Of a stretch of DNA of 64,000 bases, positions 10,501 to 22,700 are shown piece after piece (the first letter of the stretch is position 1; each line of letters starts with the position of its first letter). The DNA comes from Apium graveolens. Its lineage: Eukaryota > Streptophyta > Magnoliopsida > Apiales > Apiaceae. The stretch is from contig NC_133648.1 of NCBI RefSeq assembly GCF_009905375.1, positions 25,295,562 through 25,359,561 of the forward strand, read 5' to 3'. The notes beneath the pieces are model-generated. The model did no database searches and had not been told where the DNA came from. It was given only the letters and a program-made list of their open reading frames with translations. The translations under genes and the position numbers were made by a program.

Positions 10501-12120
10501 ATTCAAATATCCAAAGTGCTAGTTCCTTCCATCACTACTTATCCAACACTTCAAATCAAAGGAAAGCTTGATGGAATTGATCTAATCCAACTAGCAGCAG
10601 CTGAGATGAAGGTGAAAGAGAAAAGGAGACAAATTGATGAAAGGATACAACATGTGTTTGGCTCTACAACCTCAAAATCATTATCTGTGAAACATAGCAC
10701 AAAGGTTGAGCCAATCATTATGGAGCACAAGCCAGTAAGGAGGAATAAGGTTGGAGAAACTTTTTTCAGGAATTTGAAACCCATGGTACTCAAGCCATCC
10801 ACTAGATTCAAAAGGGACTCTACAAAGAACCCTCTAAACTTTATTCAATCAAAAGAAGTAGATTTTCCTCTTCCAAAACCTGACGAAGACAAAGTTTTGG
10901 GTGGTAGCATCATAAAGCACAAAGAGACCAATGATGTAGTGGAAATAATGAATATGAATATCATTTATAGAGAGGGAAAGAGCATCTGTGTGATGCAAGG
11001 ACATCCCAAATTCTCAAAAGCCAAGAGGGAAGAAACCATGAGGTTAAAGGAAGAAGCTAAAAAGCTGAAGGCTGACAAAAGAGCACAAGCAAAGCTTGAA
11101 AAATAGCTAAAGTCAAGTCAGGATGAAGAAAAGAAGAAGATTGAAGATAAAAGTGAAGAAGACAAGATTGAAAGCAGAAATATGGATATGGGGAATGTGG
11201 TTTAAGAGAGTGTGGAGGAAAGAAAGGAATGGCAGAAAGGGAACAGAAAGAAGGCCAATGCAAAAAGGAAGAGTGGAGATGACACTGAAGAAACCCAATC
11301 AAAATCTAAACCACTACCTTCCATTCTTGAACCTTTTATTGATGATCCTAGTATAAATCTCCATGGTGAACCAATCATCCCTAAGGAGGAACCTATTGAT
11401 TGGGACACCATCAACTTGCCTACCTTCCTAAATACCTCTCCACCACCAAAGAAACTGAAAAGAAAATCCAAATCTACACCTTCCCTAACCTCAAGTAAAT
11501 TCACTCAGAAATACAAACCTAAGCCTAAGCCACAAGCCTCAAAGGATGATTATGTTCACATTTGTGACATAAAAGAGTTTACAGATATTGAACTCTATCT
11601 GGATGAGCTGGAGGAAGTAAGGGGAATAAGTGCATATAAATAGCTCCCAGAAAGGCTAGTGTTCAAGTATAAAGGAAGTGAGGAAAGGACTTGGCCTCTT
11701 CAAAAAATTCTGAATGTAGGCTATTCTACCTTGGTTAGAGTCTACTCAGCTATCAAAAGGGATTCTGGATTTACCAGGACTGCCAAAACTGAGATTCTCA
11801 ACAAGATTGCCAGCATAAGGAAAACTTGGTGGGAGTCTAATTCCTTGCCTAGAACATTACTCATACCTGAGCATGGAATTACAATTCATAAATCACCTCA
11901 TTGGTTGATGGAGTTTAGAGATAATAAAGGAATCAGAAGATGTTTCAGACTTCAAGACCAGCTTAAAATTGCCAGTAATGAAACTCTCAAGGACATGCAA
12001 TCTAAGTTGGACATCAGTGAAGAAGATGAAGCTGAATTCTACAGACAACTCCAACTCAGAGTAGAGGAAAATGACATGAGGCTAGGAAAGAAAACAAGGG
12101 ATCAAAGGAAAAGAAAATAA
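7577..12120 (+). pseudogene. A1 ORF3, giant 3' ORF in the env-like position (broken)
   Basis: The ATG at 7577 starts a protein of about 1,500 codons. The first 240 residues form a globular domain (FIKNCKLSYAMLE, KEWSFLGDAFI, NFSNYVM, PHNIYYARF) that is also present in B and known from many asterid Sirevirus-like copies. A long Ser/Thr/Pro-rich region follows, then a coiled coil (about 10,180-10,440, KRLAKLEDRVHIIENSMV), a Lys/Glu-rich region and a conserved C-terminal domain (about 11,540-12,060). I see no signal peptide and no clear transmembrane helix, so envelope function is not supported. Stops: TAA 9632, TAG 9707, TAG 11104, TAA 11203, TAG 11641, plus one frameshift near 10,470. The function is unknown. 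Confidence 0.85.
9230..9350 (+). repeat. Alternating word array inside A1 ORF3
   Basis: Forward and reverse words alternate through coding sequence, giving Ser-Thr-Asp and Tyr-Pro-Leu type peptides. Two pairs keep 7 bases between 9-base arms, although some arms have decayed by one base. The A2 counterpart (39,771-39,885) is better preserved. Confidence 0.8.
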
Positions 12121-12307
12121 TCTGCTCAGCCTAAAGGAGCATCCTTGGAAATAATGAAATTCTTCAATTCTATCTCAGTACATACACTTTTGCAGCACTT
12201 TTGAATTTCTACTTGACTTCAGTTCATATATTTGTTAAGTGCTTTGTTATCATCAAGTTAAACCTGAATTTATGCCTACAATTCTAGTAGACATAAATAG
12301 GGGAGAT
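12121..12307 (+). other. A1 3' untranslated tail and polypurine tract
   Basis: A non-coding tail after ORF3 ends with a purine run AAATAGGGGAGAT at about 12,294-12,306, directly before the 3' LTR. This is the expected plus-strand primer of reverse transcription. Confidence 0.75.
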
Positions 12308-13382
12308 TGTTAGGAATATGTGTATTAGTTTGATGATAAGTTAAACAAAACACTTAAGTAGAAATCTAGTGTTTGTAGCCTCAACGGATAAGACCATTCT
12401 GGCTATCCGTTTATGGAGTAGCTTTACTTAGAAATAAATTTAGTATTGTAGCACATTTCAGTTTCTGTATTTAAGCTATAATTCTTAGATGATTGTGGGA
12501 AATTATAAGTCATGTTGACTACTAGTGGATATGCAAATAGGAGGGCTAATTGTAAATATTTCATGCCTTGTAATTTTGTATAAGTGAAGTAGTATCAACT
12601 GATAAATTAAAGGCCTTCAACGGATGAGAAATAAAGCTTCAACAGATGTCTCTAAAGCTTCAATGGATAACATCCATCAATGGATGAGTGCATCAACGGA
12701 TAAAGCCTCAACTGCTAATGCATCAACGGATAAAGCCATCAATGGATGAAAGCTTCAACGGATGCTCAGTTTAATAGCAGTTGACAGTGACAATTCATAA
12801 GCTGACAGAGGCACATGGGTTGACAGAGACAATTAGAATGTGGTAGCCTCTTGGAGGAATCAAGAAAATGCAGCATTTCCATTCTGGTGCAAACAAGAAA
12901 GTATTCAAAGATTCACAGATTATCCTAGATTGCATTGGATAGAGAAATGAAGAAGAAACATGTGAAGAATCTTTTTAATTGTATTTGTACTTTTATCTTC
13001 ACTTGTAAACTTGGTGATATATAAACCAAGTTGCATCTAGTAATTAGATGGTGAATTTTCCAGAGCTGTTTAGAAAAACATAGAGAGAAAATCATCTAGT
13101 TTGTACTAGGACGCAGCTGTGATCAATTCTTTTGAATCACAGATTTTCTGAAATACACATCTCTGGTGGAACAACAAATCCACCAGAAAAGTTTTTAAAG
13201 CCTTTGTGTTCTTTATATTTATGTTTTGAATATATATCTGTCTACACCTGCCTAAAGCAATTCACACACAACTGTTCATCAAAACACTTAGCCTTTGAAA
13301 CTGCTCAAAACTTGAAAAAGTTTTGAGATTTACATTCAACCCCCCTTCTGTAAATCTCATTGTTAGTTCCTTGGGAATAACT
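12308..13382 (+). repeat. A1 3' LTR
   Basis: It starts TGTTAGGAATATG like the 5' LTR and matches it to about 97% by eye. Its last two bases read CT instead of CA, a terminal change. The word array is at about 12,378-12,765 and the TATA box near 13,019. The target duplication GATGA follows. Confidence 0.93.
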
Positions 13383-13387
13383 GATGA
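13383..13387. repeat. Target-site duplication of A1, right copy
   Basis: GATGA, identical to 110-114. After it the B gag reading frame resumes. Confidence 0.85.
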
Positions 13388-14845
13388 TGACTCAGAAACT
13401 GAAAGTATACCTGAGATAGACCCTGATGAAGAGATGATGAAGCTGTGTGCTCTTATGGTGAAAGGAATCACAGAGATTGCATACAGGAAATTCAGGAGAG
13501 GAAAGAAGTTTTTGTGCAAGTTTTGATAAGAAAGGTTTCAGAAAATCTGAAGGCAAAGGAGGAAAGTCTGACAGAGGAGATTACTCAAATGTTAAATGCT
13601 ACAACTATGGTGGGAAATGCCACATATCTCCTGATTGCAGAAAAGGGAAGAGTGACAAAGGCAAGGCTCTTGTCACAAAGAAGAAAAGCTGGTCAGATGC
13701 TTCAGATTCTGAGGATGAGGAAAACTATGCCTTGATGGCAAATGCTGATATCAGTTATGATACTGCTGACTTAAAGGTACCTCAAACTACTTATGCCTTT
13801 CAAACTGATGATATTACTGAGTTGAGAAGATATCTTAAAACCATGTTCATTAGTTATAAAGATCAAACTTTAACATGTGAAAGATTAACTTCTGAAAATC
13901 TTGCTTATAAAAAGAGGAATGATTATTTAGAAAAAGAGTTAGTCATGTTCCATCAAACTCAAAAGATAGAGATGATGCCTTTTATGTTAGGGATGAAGTG
14001 CTAAAAATGAATGAATCTCTAAAAACTGAGTTAGAAAGGGAAAGAGAGATTATTAGGACTTGGACTAACTCTGGTAGAACAACTCAGGATATGCTTAGTA
14101 GTGGAAACTGGAAAGAGGGCTTAGGTTATGGAGATGATAAGAACGGTAAGGGAATTGTAGAAACTGAGCCTATAGTTGTTAAACAAAAACCAAAGGTAAA
14201 TCCTGTTAAGTTTGTAACTGCAAAGACTGATATTGAGAAATCAGAAGTTAAGGAGAAATTAACTTCTGACAAACCTAAACAGGATAAGCCAACTGAAGTT
14301 GACATAAGCTTAATGACGAAGAAGCAGCTTAAACATAAGCTGAAAGATGTTAAGAATGTAAACAAGGTAAAGCCACCTAGGAAAAATAGGAATGGAAAGG
14401 AAGGTGTGAACAAAAGTAATAATTATAAGCCTGTTCCTAATGCTCCTAGAAAAACATGTCATAACTGTGGAAACTCTAACCATCTGGCTTCTTTTTGCAG
14501 GAAGAATAAGAACATAAACTCCTTACCTTGAAAATTAGGAGTTAAGAGTCAGTCTGTTAGATATAAGCCACAAAATCCTTATTTTCATTGTGGTAGTTTA
14601 TGGCATTCCATTTATACTTGTAAGGATATCATAGTTTGTACTATGATTATTATCAAATAAAACCTTCTGTAAAGAAAGTTAGCATTATTCCTTCTAGTGT
14701 AAGTTCTGATGCAAAGTCTGATATTGCAAATTCTGATAAGAAAACTGTTAACATAAACTCTGATGCTAAATCCGCTGCAAATGTTAACAAACTTAAAAAG
14801 GCCAAAGGATCCAAGCAAGTCCGGGTCCTTAAAACTAATCATTAG
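13383..14845 (+). pseudogene. Sirevirus B gag, 3' part (broken)
   Basis: It continues the acidic region of 1-114. A first knuckle near 13,597-13,638 is damaged (CYNYGGKCHISPDC, second Cys lost). Coiled-coil segments run from about 13,800 to 14,060. A second knuckle CHNCGNSNHLASFC lies near 14,458, with a third Cys/His cluster near 14,590. Frameshifts lie near 13,500, near 14,000 and near 14,630, and TGA is at 14529. The C-terminal part (14,698-14,770) carries five TCTGAT words. The stop at 14843-14845 precedes the gag-pol junction. The knuckle order and coiled coil are homologous to A gag, but the sequence is far diverged. Confidence 0.85.
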
Positions 14846-14863
14846 TGGTCTTTGTGATTGCAG
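14825..14863 (+). other. gag-pol junction with intron-like borders (B)
   Basis: GT at 14825 occupies the position equivalent to the A junction. The segment contains two stops and ends in TTGTGATTGCAG|GG, again a 3' splice-acceptor-like end, after which pol starts. The length is 39 bases, in frame here even if not removed apart from the stops. Recurrence in a distant family supports function; the mechanism is open. Confidence 0.4.
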
Positions 14864-17800
14864 GGCAACAAGAAAAATATCCTAGTTTTGGATAGTGGAT
14901 GTTCAGGACATATGACAAGAAATAAAGCCCTGCTATCAGACTTTGTGGAGAAAGTTGGCCCAGGTGTTTCTTATGGAGATGGCAACATTGGAAAAACTCT
15001 GGGATATGGCAATATCAATCTTGGGAATGTCATCATTGAAAAAGTAGCTCTGGTCTCAGGACTTAAACACAATCTGCTGAGTGTTAGTCAAATCTGTGAC
15101 AGAGGTTATCATGTGGATTTCTTTGAAGAACACTGTGAAGTTGTAAGCAAATCTACAGGCAAAATTGTTCTGGAAGGGTACAGGCATGGTAACATTTATG
15201 AAGCCAAGCTTTTAACAAGTACCGAAGGTTCTGCAATCTGTCTGTTAAGTAGAGCATCAATTGAAGAAAGCTAGGATTGGCCCAAGAAACTCTCTCATTT
15301 AAATTTTAACAATATAAATGAACTAGTCAAGAAAGATCTTGTCAGAGGACTGCCAAAATCAGTATTTTCTCCTGATGGCCTTTGTGAATCATGTCAGAAG
15401 GCAAAACAAAGAAAATCTTCATTCAAGAGCAAGACCGAATCATCAATTCTTGAGCCTTATCACCTACTACATGTTGATCTATTTGGTCTAGTGAATGTCA
15501 TATCTATAGCAAAGAAGAAATATGTTATGGTCATAGTAGATGAGTTCACCAGATACACATAGGTGTATTTCTTGCACACAAAAAGTGAAACTGCATCTAT
15601 CTTGATTGATCATGTCAAGCAATTGGATAAATTGGTCAAAGATTCCGTGAAGATCATAAGAAGTGATAATGGCACTGAGTTCAAGAATTTGATCATGGAA
15701 GAGTTCTGCAAAGACCATGGAATAAAGCAGGAATTTTCTGCTCCTGGAACTCCACAACAAAATGGAGTTGTTGAAAGAAAGAATAGAACTCTTATTGAAG
15801 CTGCACGAACTATGCTTGATGAAGCAAAGTTGCCAACCTACTTTTAGGCTGAAGCTGTGCAGACTGCTTGTTTTACTCAGAATACAACACTTATCAACAA
15901 GCATGGAAAATACCATATGAGATGGTGAAGAAAAAGAAGCTAAATCTGAAGTATTTTCATGTATTTGGATGCAAGTATTTTGTTCTTAAGACTCATCCCG
16001 AACAGCTATCCAAATTTGATTTAAAAGTTGATGAAGGAATTTTTGTTGGATATCCACTTTCCACAAAAGCCTTCAGAGTCTACAATTTAAGAACAAAGGT
16101 TGTCATGGAATCGATCAATGTCTCTTTTGATGATAAGAAGATTACTGGACTTGAAGATTTCAATAATCATGAACAGCTGAGATTCGAAAATAAAGTTTTA
16201 AATTCTGATTCTGTAAATCCTGACAGTCTAAATCCTGATACTGCAAACTCTGATGGATTAAACTCTGATGTTATTGAAACTGTGGTGACTACGCCAAAGG
16301 AAAATGCACCTGTGCAGGGGGAGCATACTGAAGATCTAACCACATCTCAAGAAGCATCAGAACCTACAACAGGCTCTTCAAGTTCTGATGGGCCAAGTTC
16401 TGATAATTCTGGAAACTCATGTTCTGATATTTCTGGAAACTCAAATTCTGAAGGATCCAACTCAGAGAGCATAATTTCAGGGGGAGCATCAGAAAATGTT
16501 GATGGAGACAGCATGGATCATGGGGGAGCATCCAGTTCTAGAGATAACCTTCCATCTGCAAGGAAGTGGACTAAAGCACATACACCTGACTTAATTATTA
16601 GAAATCCTGATGCAGATGTCAGAACTAGAACAGCTACATCAAATGAATGTCTCTATCATTATTTTCTTTCTCAGACTGAACCAAAGAAAGTGGAAGAAGC
16701 TCTTCAAGATGCTGATTGGGTGCAAGCAATGCAAGAAGAGTTAAATGAATTTGAAAGAAATAAAATCTGGACCCTAGTGCCAAGACTAAAGAATATGTCT
16801 GTTGTTGGTACAAAATGGGTGTTCAGAAATAAAACTGACAGTGATGGAATAATTACAAGGAACAAAGCAAGGCTGGTTGCAAAAGGATACTCTCAACAGG
16901 AGGGAATTGATTATGATGAAATATTTGCACCTGTTGCTAGATTGGAAGCCATAAGGATATTTTTGGCTTATGCTGCTCACAAGAAGTTTAAAGTCTTTCA
17001 AATGGATGTGAAAAGTGTTTTTCTTAATGGAGAATTAGAAGAGGAAGTATATGTTGAACAACCTCCAGGCTTTGTAGATCCCAAATTTCCCAATCATGTC
17101 TACATGCTTGATAAAGCACTTTATGGCCTTAAGCAAGCTCCAAGAGCATGATATGAGACTTTAGCTCAGTTTCTTCTGGAAAGTGGATTTAACAGAGGGA
17201 CTATTGACAAAACACTGTTCTACCTCAACCATGGAAAGGACTTACTTTTGGTGCAAATATATATTGATGATATCATTTTTGGTTCTTCAAATGACAGACT
17301 TTGTAAGAAGTTTGCCAAGCTGATGCAGTCAAGATATCAAATGAGTATGATGGGAGAAGTTAACTATTTTCTGGGCTTTCAAGTCAAGCAGAATGAAGAA
17401 GGAACTTTTATTTGTCAATCTAAGTATATCAGAAATTTATTGAAGAAATTTGGAATGCAAGATTGTTCAAATACATCCACTCCTATGGCCACTGCAATAA
17501 AGTTGGATAAGGATACTGGTAAATCAGTAGATATTACTGATTACAGAGGCATGATTGGTTCACTACTCTATCTAACTGCAAGTAGACCTGATATCATGTA
17601 TGCTACCTGTCTTTGTGCAAGATTTCAAGCAGATCCAAGAGAACCTCACTTAACAGCTATGAAAAGAATTTTCAAGTACCTTAAGAGTACAGCTGATCTG
17701 GGATTGTGGTATCCTAGAGAATTAGACTTTAAGCTAATAGGTTACTCAGATGCAGATTTTGCAGGATGCAAAATTGACAGGAAAAGCACAAGTGGAAGCT

Positions 17801-18216
17801 GCCAATTTCTTGGAGGCAGATTGGTTTCTTGGTTTAGCAAGAAACAGAAGTCAATTTCCACATCAACTGCAGAAGCAGAATACATTGATGCAGGAAGCTG
17901 TTGTACACAGATTCTTTGGATAAAGAATCAGTTACTGGATTATGGGTTAGAATTTTATAAAATCCCTATCTACTGTGATAATCAAAGTGCTATTGCTATG
18001 ACAGGTAATCCAGTTCAACACTCAATGACAAAGCACATCATCATTAGGTGCCACTTCATAAGGGAACATGTGGATGAAGGTACAGTGGAATTGCATTTTG
18101 TTCCAACAGATCAACAACTAGCAGATATCTTCACCAAATCACTGTGTGAAGCTACTTTTACAAGATTAGTAAATGAACTTGGAATGGTTTCAGTTTCTTT
18201 CTCTAAATCTGCTTAG
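14864..18216 (+). pseudogene. Sirevirus B pol: protease-integrase-RT-RNase H (broken)
   Basis: The protease LDSGCSGHMT motif keeps its catalytic Asp. Integrase shows LHVDLFG, RSDNGTEF and NGVVERKNR. A Ser/Asp-rich linker at about 16,200-16,540 follows. RT shows YIDDIIFGS near 17,260, and RNase H shows SDADFAGC, STAEAEY and CDNQSA, ending at 18,216. Stops at 15272, 15560, 15845 and 17149 each replace a tryptophan conserved in the lineage (TGG->TAG or TGA). One frameshift lies near 15,855. Without these the polyprotein is full length. It has SIRE/Maximus-lineage motifs like A but is clearly a different family. Confidence 0.92.
16200..16480 (+). repeat. TTCTGAT word array in the B integrase-RT linker
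   Basis: About ten copies of (T/C)CTGAT or variants, mostly AATTCTGAT or AGTTCTGAT, encode a Ser-Asp-rich repeat. This is the same address at which family A carries ATCCGTTGA words. Confidence 0.75.
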
Positions 18217-19711
18217 TTTATGTTCTGATACATCAGACTTTATGATCAGTATTTACAGATATTACTATCTTTATGTATTCTGTGCTTAAATTGAAAATTG
18301 CTTAAGTGTTGATTGTTGTCTGATGTGAATTTCTAAACTCTGATAGTGATATGAATGTTTCTGTGACTATTCAATCCAATAAGGATAACTGTGTTAGATG
18401 CTGACCTAGTAGTTTTTAATATACTAAAGATCCCATGTTTGAAGTAATTGTTTATGTGGAAATCTTTTAACACAAGCAAATTCTGATATTGAGCTTAGTT
18501 AAGTTTACTTTGTGTATCTTATTACTAAGTCAAAAACTAGAATAATGCTTCTTATCTGTTAAGTTCTGATGTTAGTAAATCTGGTGGATGTACTAAGTGC
18601 TGATAAGCCTCACTTATCAAAAGAAAAAGAAAAGAAATAAATATCAGGTACTCCTTTGAGATCTAGAGTAAAAATGTGGAAGGGAAGACCCAAGTGCATT
18701 GCTGGTATTAAGTAATATGCATTAGAAAAGCAAAATAAAATTTTCTTGGTGACTTTTCACACTCTATGATTACTGGAGAAATACTCTGATAACAACATAA
18801 ATTCTGATAAGCAGTCGTGACTCACTTACACTGAGAAGCCAATGTAAAATGGAATTTCAAAAGATGCATAAATTGAGCACAAAACAGTTGAGGTGGCCTC
18901 ATGCATGAACTCATTCTAAAGTAGACTTCAGAATAATGATAGATTTTGAGCAAAGTTCTTAGTTATGCCTTATTTCTAAGATGTACCGAAGTGAATCAGA
19001 CTTTACTCTTTGTCTGATATTTAGCTTAATGCACATACTTACACTCCATATGAATAATGAAAATTACTGTTGTGATAAATGTTGTTTTAGATGAACAGTT
19101 TATGTGTCAGATTGCATAAATTCTGAGGACAAGTTCTGACGGAAGTTCTGATGAAACCGTATCAGTATTTGTGTGAAGAATTACAGGAATAAACATTCAC
19201 TTTTCGAGTTAAGGAGCCATATTCTGATGACTTTTTAAATCCTGATAATAATCAAGTTCTGATGCTGACGTGGCGGTATTTATTTACTTGGTATATTTTT
19301 GGTCATTACTTGAACGATAATATTTTTACAGAATATTGGTTAATGTGAGATAAAATGGTCATAATCAATATGGGTTAGTGGTTAACGTGTATGTCCTGAA
19401 AAACTGCATGTGCACGATAATTATTGCTTATTTTACGTGCCCATTAACTCTTTTTCTAACCGTTTACTGACTGTTCACATGGTGCCAGGTGTAAAGTGTA
19501 TCCCATGCTTCAAAAATACAACTGTTGAGTTGAGAGAGTATATATATGAGAGATAAAAGATTTACTAATCTTTTACTTACTTTTCTATTCAAAATCTCTT
19601 TTACTCTCTCTCTCTCTCTCTCTCTCTTTTATTTTCTGAAGTTGTTTTTCTCTCAGGACTTTTTACAAACACTTTGCAAACATTCTTTTACTCACTTAAT
19701 TTCTTATAGAA
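18217..19711 (+). promoter_or_regulatory. B pol-ORF3 spacer with word array, TATA box and CT-rich leader
   Basis: 1.5 kb without an ORF I can support. TTCTGAT or close variants recur from 18,220 to about 19,265. A TATA-like TATATATAT lies at 19,539-19,547. A long pyrimidine run with (CT)n at about 19,601-19,627 leads to the ORF3 ATG at 19712. The arrangement parallels 7,021-7,576 in A1, suggesting a separate ORF3 promoter. Confidence 0.55.
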
Positions 19712-22700
19712 ATGGCACCAAAAGACGTAATTTTTGATCGAGCTAAGTTTGTTCCTAATAACTTCTCCGCTATTCTTAGCAAGTCAGAAGCCCCATCAGA
19801 ACTTCATTTCATTTAGGACTTTCTTACTAGTTCTGATATTGGGTACGCTCTGAACGAACCGAATGAAGTCTCTGGTACTCAAGTGCTGGAGTTCTGGAGA
19901 AGCGGAGTATATGATGATGGTCGTGCTCAAAGGTCCCCATGTATAATTTTTTCATCAGGGGAGGATGAGCATGTCGTGACATTGGCTACGGTTCGACAAG
20001 CACTGTAGCTGCCTGAGAACTGTTTTTATTCTACTGTTAAAGAGCCAGTTCTTCAAAACATGATGGCCAGTCTGGGGTATGAGAGGACATTGGCAAAGCT
20101 GGGTCATTGAAGAGATCTTACATAAGGAGGGAATGGAATTTCTTCTTTGACTGCATAACCAAGGCTTTTACAAATAAATGTTCTAATTTCGATGCAATCC
20201 CCATATTCAGCCAACAAATCGGGTATGCTCTCAAAAATCAAACTGATTTTGTTTATGCAAGTGATGTCTTAGGTTTTATTGGGGATAGAATTACAGAAGA
20301 TAGAAATACTGTTTACTTTGCTAGATTCTGTCAGCTTATCTATAGTTTTTATTGTGATGATAAGCCTCAATCAGCTAGTGAATTAATTTCATCATTCAGA
20401 CTAGCTAAAAGAGCTTTTAATGACTTATTATCTACTAATAATAAGAAGGCGGTGTAACGACCCCTCCTAGTTCCTTTATCTGTCAAACAAGCCTTAATAA
20501 CCTACGATCCAGTTAAATACACTGAAATATATCCTGATGTCCAACCATCAGAACCTCATCCATCAGCACCTACCACCTCTACACAAACACCTCAAACTTC
20601 TCAACCTCAACCTTCAGATCCTACAGTGAAGCCTTCATCTTCCAAACCCAAGAGGACTAAGAACGTACCTCAGACTCAACAGAAGAGAAGGAGAATTATT
20701 CTGCGAGATGAATCAGATGCTGAGGAACAGGTTCCCATATCAGAACCTGTTGTTGTAAAAACTGAGAAGGTTACTTCTCAGAAAGATACTGTAACTGGGA
20801 GTTCTAGGCCCCTTAAAAGGCTTAGAAAGTTAAATTCTAATGATAAAGCTCCTACATTGTCTCCACCATTAAAGAAATTAAAGAAACAGAGAGCTCACAG
20901 GGACATTGTTGAGTCAGATTCAGAGGATATAGTGGAAGCAGCTAAGGAAGGGGATCAGGAATCTCTGATCTCAACAGAACCAATTGTTATTGAATCACTT
21001 CCTTCTGCACAACAAGAAACTGCTCAAGACAGAATTCCTACACCTCCTATGTCACCTATAGTTGATCCAGTACATACTGAAGAACCAGGTACAAGTGCTG
21101 AAATTGATATTCATAACTTGATTGTGCCTGAGGTTTTGTACTTGGAAGCTCCACCAATTCAACTCACTCCACCAACAACATCAATTTTGGATGTTGATCA
21201 GAACCTGGCTGCAGATCATAATTTAGAGGATGATGTTGAAGCCTCTATAGCCTCACATACTGCTATTTTATCAGAGGATGCTGATACTGCAGGATCTACA
21301 AGTTCTGATGCTGCCAATGAAGAAATTACTGGTAAAGCTGCTGCTAATTTAGATGTTGATGTAGCCGGTCCATCAGGACATGCACCTCAACAAACAGTTA
21401 ATAAAGCTGATTTAGTCAAGAAGTTTGTTACAGGGGACGCACCAGTACCTTGGAGTGAAACTCCTAGAGGAAAGGAGTGGACTAAGGAATGGAACACAGT
21501 TAGTTTTGTTCCTTCTGAAAAGATTCTTGTTGAGCATCTGGCAAAAGCTGATGAAATGCTGATAAATGATGATTTCAAGGCACAGCTGAGAGTTACTGCA
21601 TTGAGTACTAGGCACCTTCAAAGTCAACACTCGATAACTCATGCCAAGGTGAATAAAATTCAAGAAACTTTGATCCAGCAAGATATGAATGTGAAACTTG
21701 AAAAGAATAGATTTTTCAAGCCAGCCTTTGACAGAATTGCCTGCATTGAGAAAACTCAAGAGAGGAAACAAACTCAGATTGATGAAATTCTGAAGAATCA
21801 AGCTTCTCATCAAAATAAACTCAATGAGATCCAATCCTCAGTGGAATTGCTTGTCTCTCTTCTTTTACCTGCTGATGCCAAAAAGGGGGAGAAAGTGATT
21901 AAGTCCAAATGCAAATCTATTCAGACACTAAAGGGAAAGGATGATGAAAATGATGACCAAGGAAACTCTAACAAGGGTAGAGGTCAAGGTCAAGGCAAAG
22001 GATTTTCATTAAGTAAAGCTAGAATTATAAGTCAAGGAACAAGTTCTGATACTTGGAGAAGAATAAGTTCTGATACTGGTAAAATGATAAGTTCTGGTGA
22101 ACATCTGGAACTTGATGAAGAAATTTCAAAGAAGTTATTTCTTAAAGAAAATCCAGGAATGAACTTTGAGAGTCTAAAGGAAGAAGAAGCTAGACTCAAA
22201 GCAGAAGGTGTCAAGACAAAATCTAAAGCTTCTGTTGTTGAAAAGAAATTTCCAAAGCCTAAGGGTATTGTAATAAAGGAAAGAACAAATTCTGAGGCAA
22301 CCAAAGCCAAATCACAAGTGGAAATTGATCCAAGTTCCAAGGGCAAAGAAAAAGTTGATGAACCTGTAAAGTTACTCCTCTAACATAGCTCTAACATAGC
22401 AAGCAACCTCTAACATAGCTCAAGTTGGCTTGATATCAGAAGATAAGGAAAAGGAAACATCTGACATTGCTCATGTTAAACCTTCAAAGATACTCCTACC
22501 AGGATTCACCAAAGCTAAATAGGCTCAACCTTTGAAGACTGCAACAAATGGTTTTGAAGCAAGAGTTGTTACAGGAAAGGAAGCAAGAGATAAATCTGGA
22601 TTGGGTAGTTCTGATGAAAGAAGAGTACATAATACTACCAATGATCCAACTTGCTTAAGTGAACCAGGTGTTGGAGCAACTCCTGAAAGATTGAATCGAC

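Larger units (their letters stand above)
115..13382 (+). mobile_element. Sirevirus A1, complete nested Ty1/copia element (13.27 kb)
   Basis: It has LTRs of about 1.07 kb at both ends, a PBS, gag, pol, a spacer, a very long ORF3, a polypurine tract, and a 5-bp GATGA target duplication. The length is in the upper range for Sireviruses because ORF3 covers about 4.5 kb. By eye the two LTRs differ at about 25-30 positions, mostly transitions. All three genes carry stops or frameshifts, so the copy is not autonomous. A2 at 30,689-43,939 is the second copy of the family, colinear throughout. Confidence 0.93.

Noticed and set aside
11057..11504. Minus-strand ORFs inside ORF3 and gag (Ser/Phe/Leu-rich)
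   Set aside because: They are antisense shadows of Lys/Glu-rich coding sequence, with no motifs and no independent start signals.
7577..12120. ORF3 as a true envelope gene
   Set aside because: The position fits, but no signal peptide, membrane span or glycoprotein-like cysteine pattern is visible. I keep it as ORF3 of unknown function.
19539..19547. TATATATAT as proof of a promoter in B
   Set aside because: AT-rich DNA gives such matches by chance. It is kept only as supporting evidence together with the CT-rich leader and the matching layout in A.
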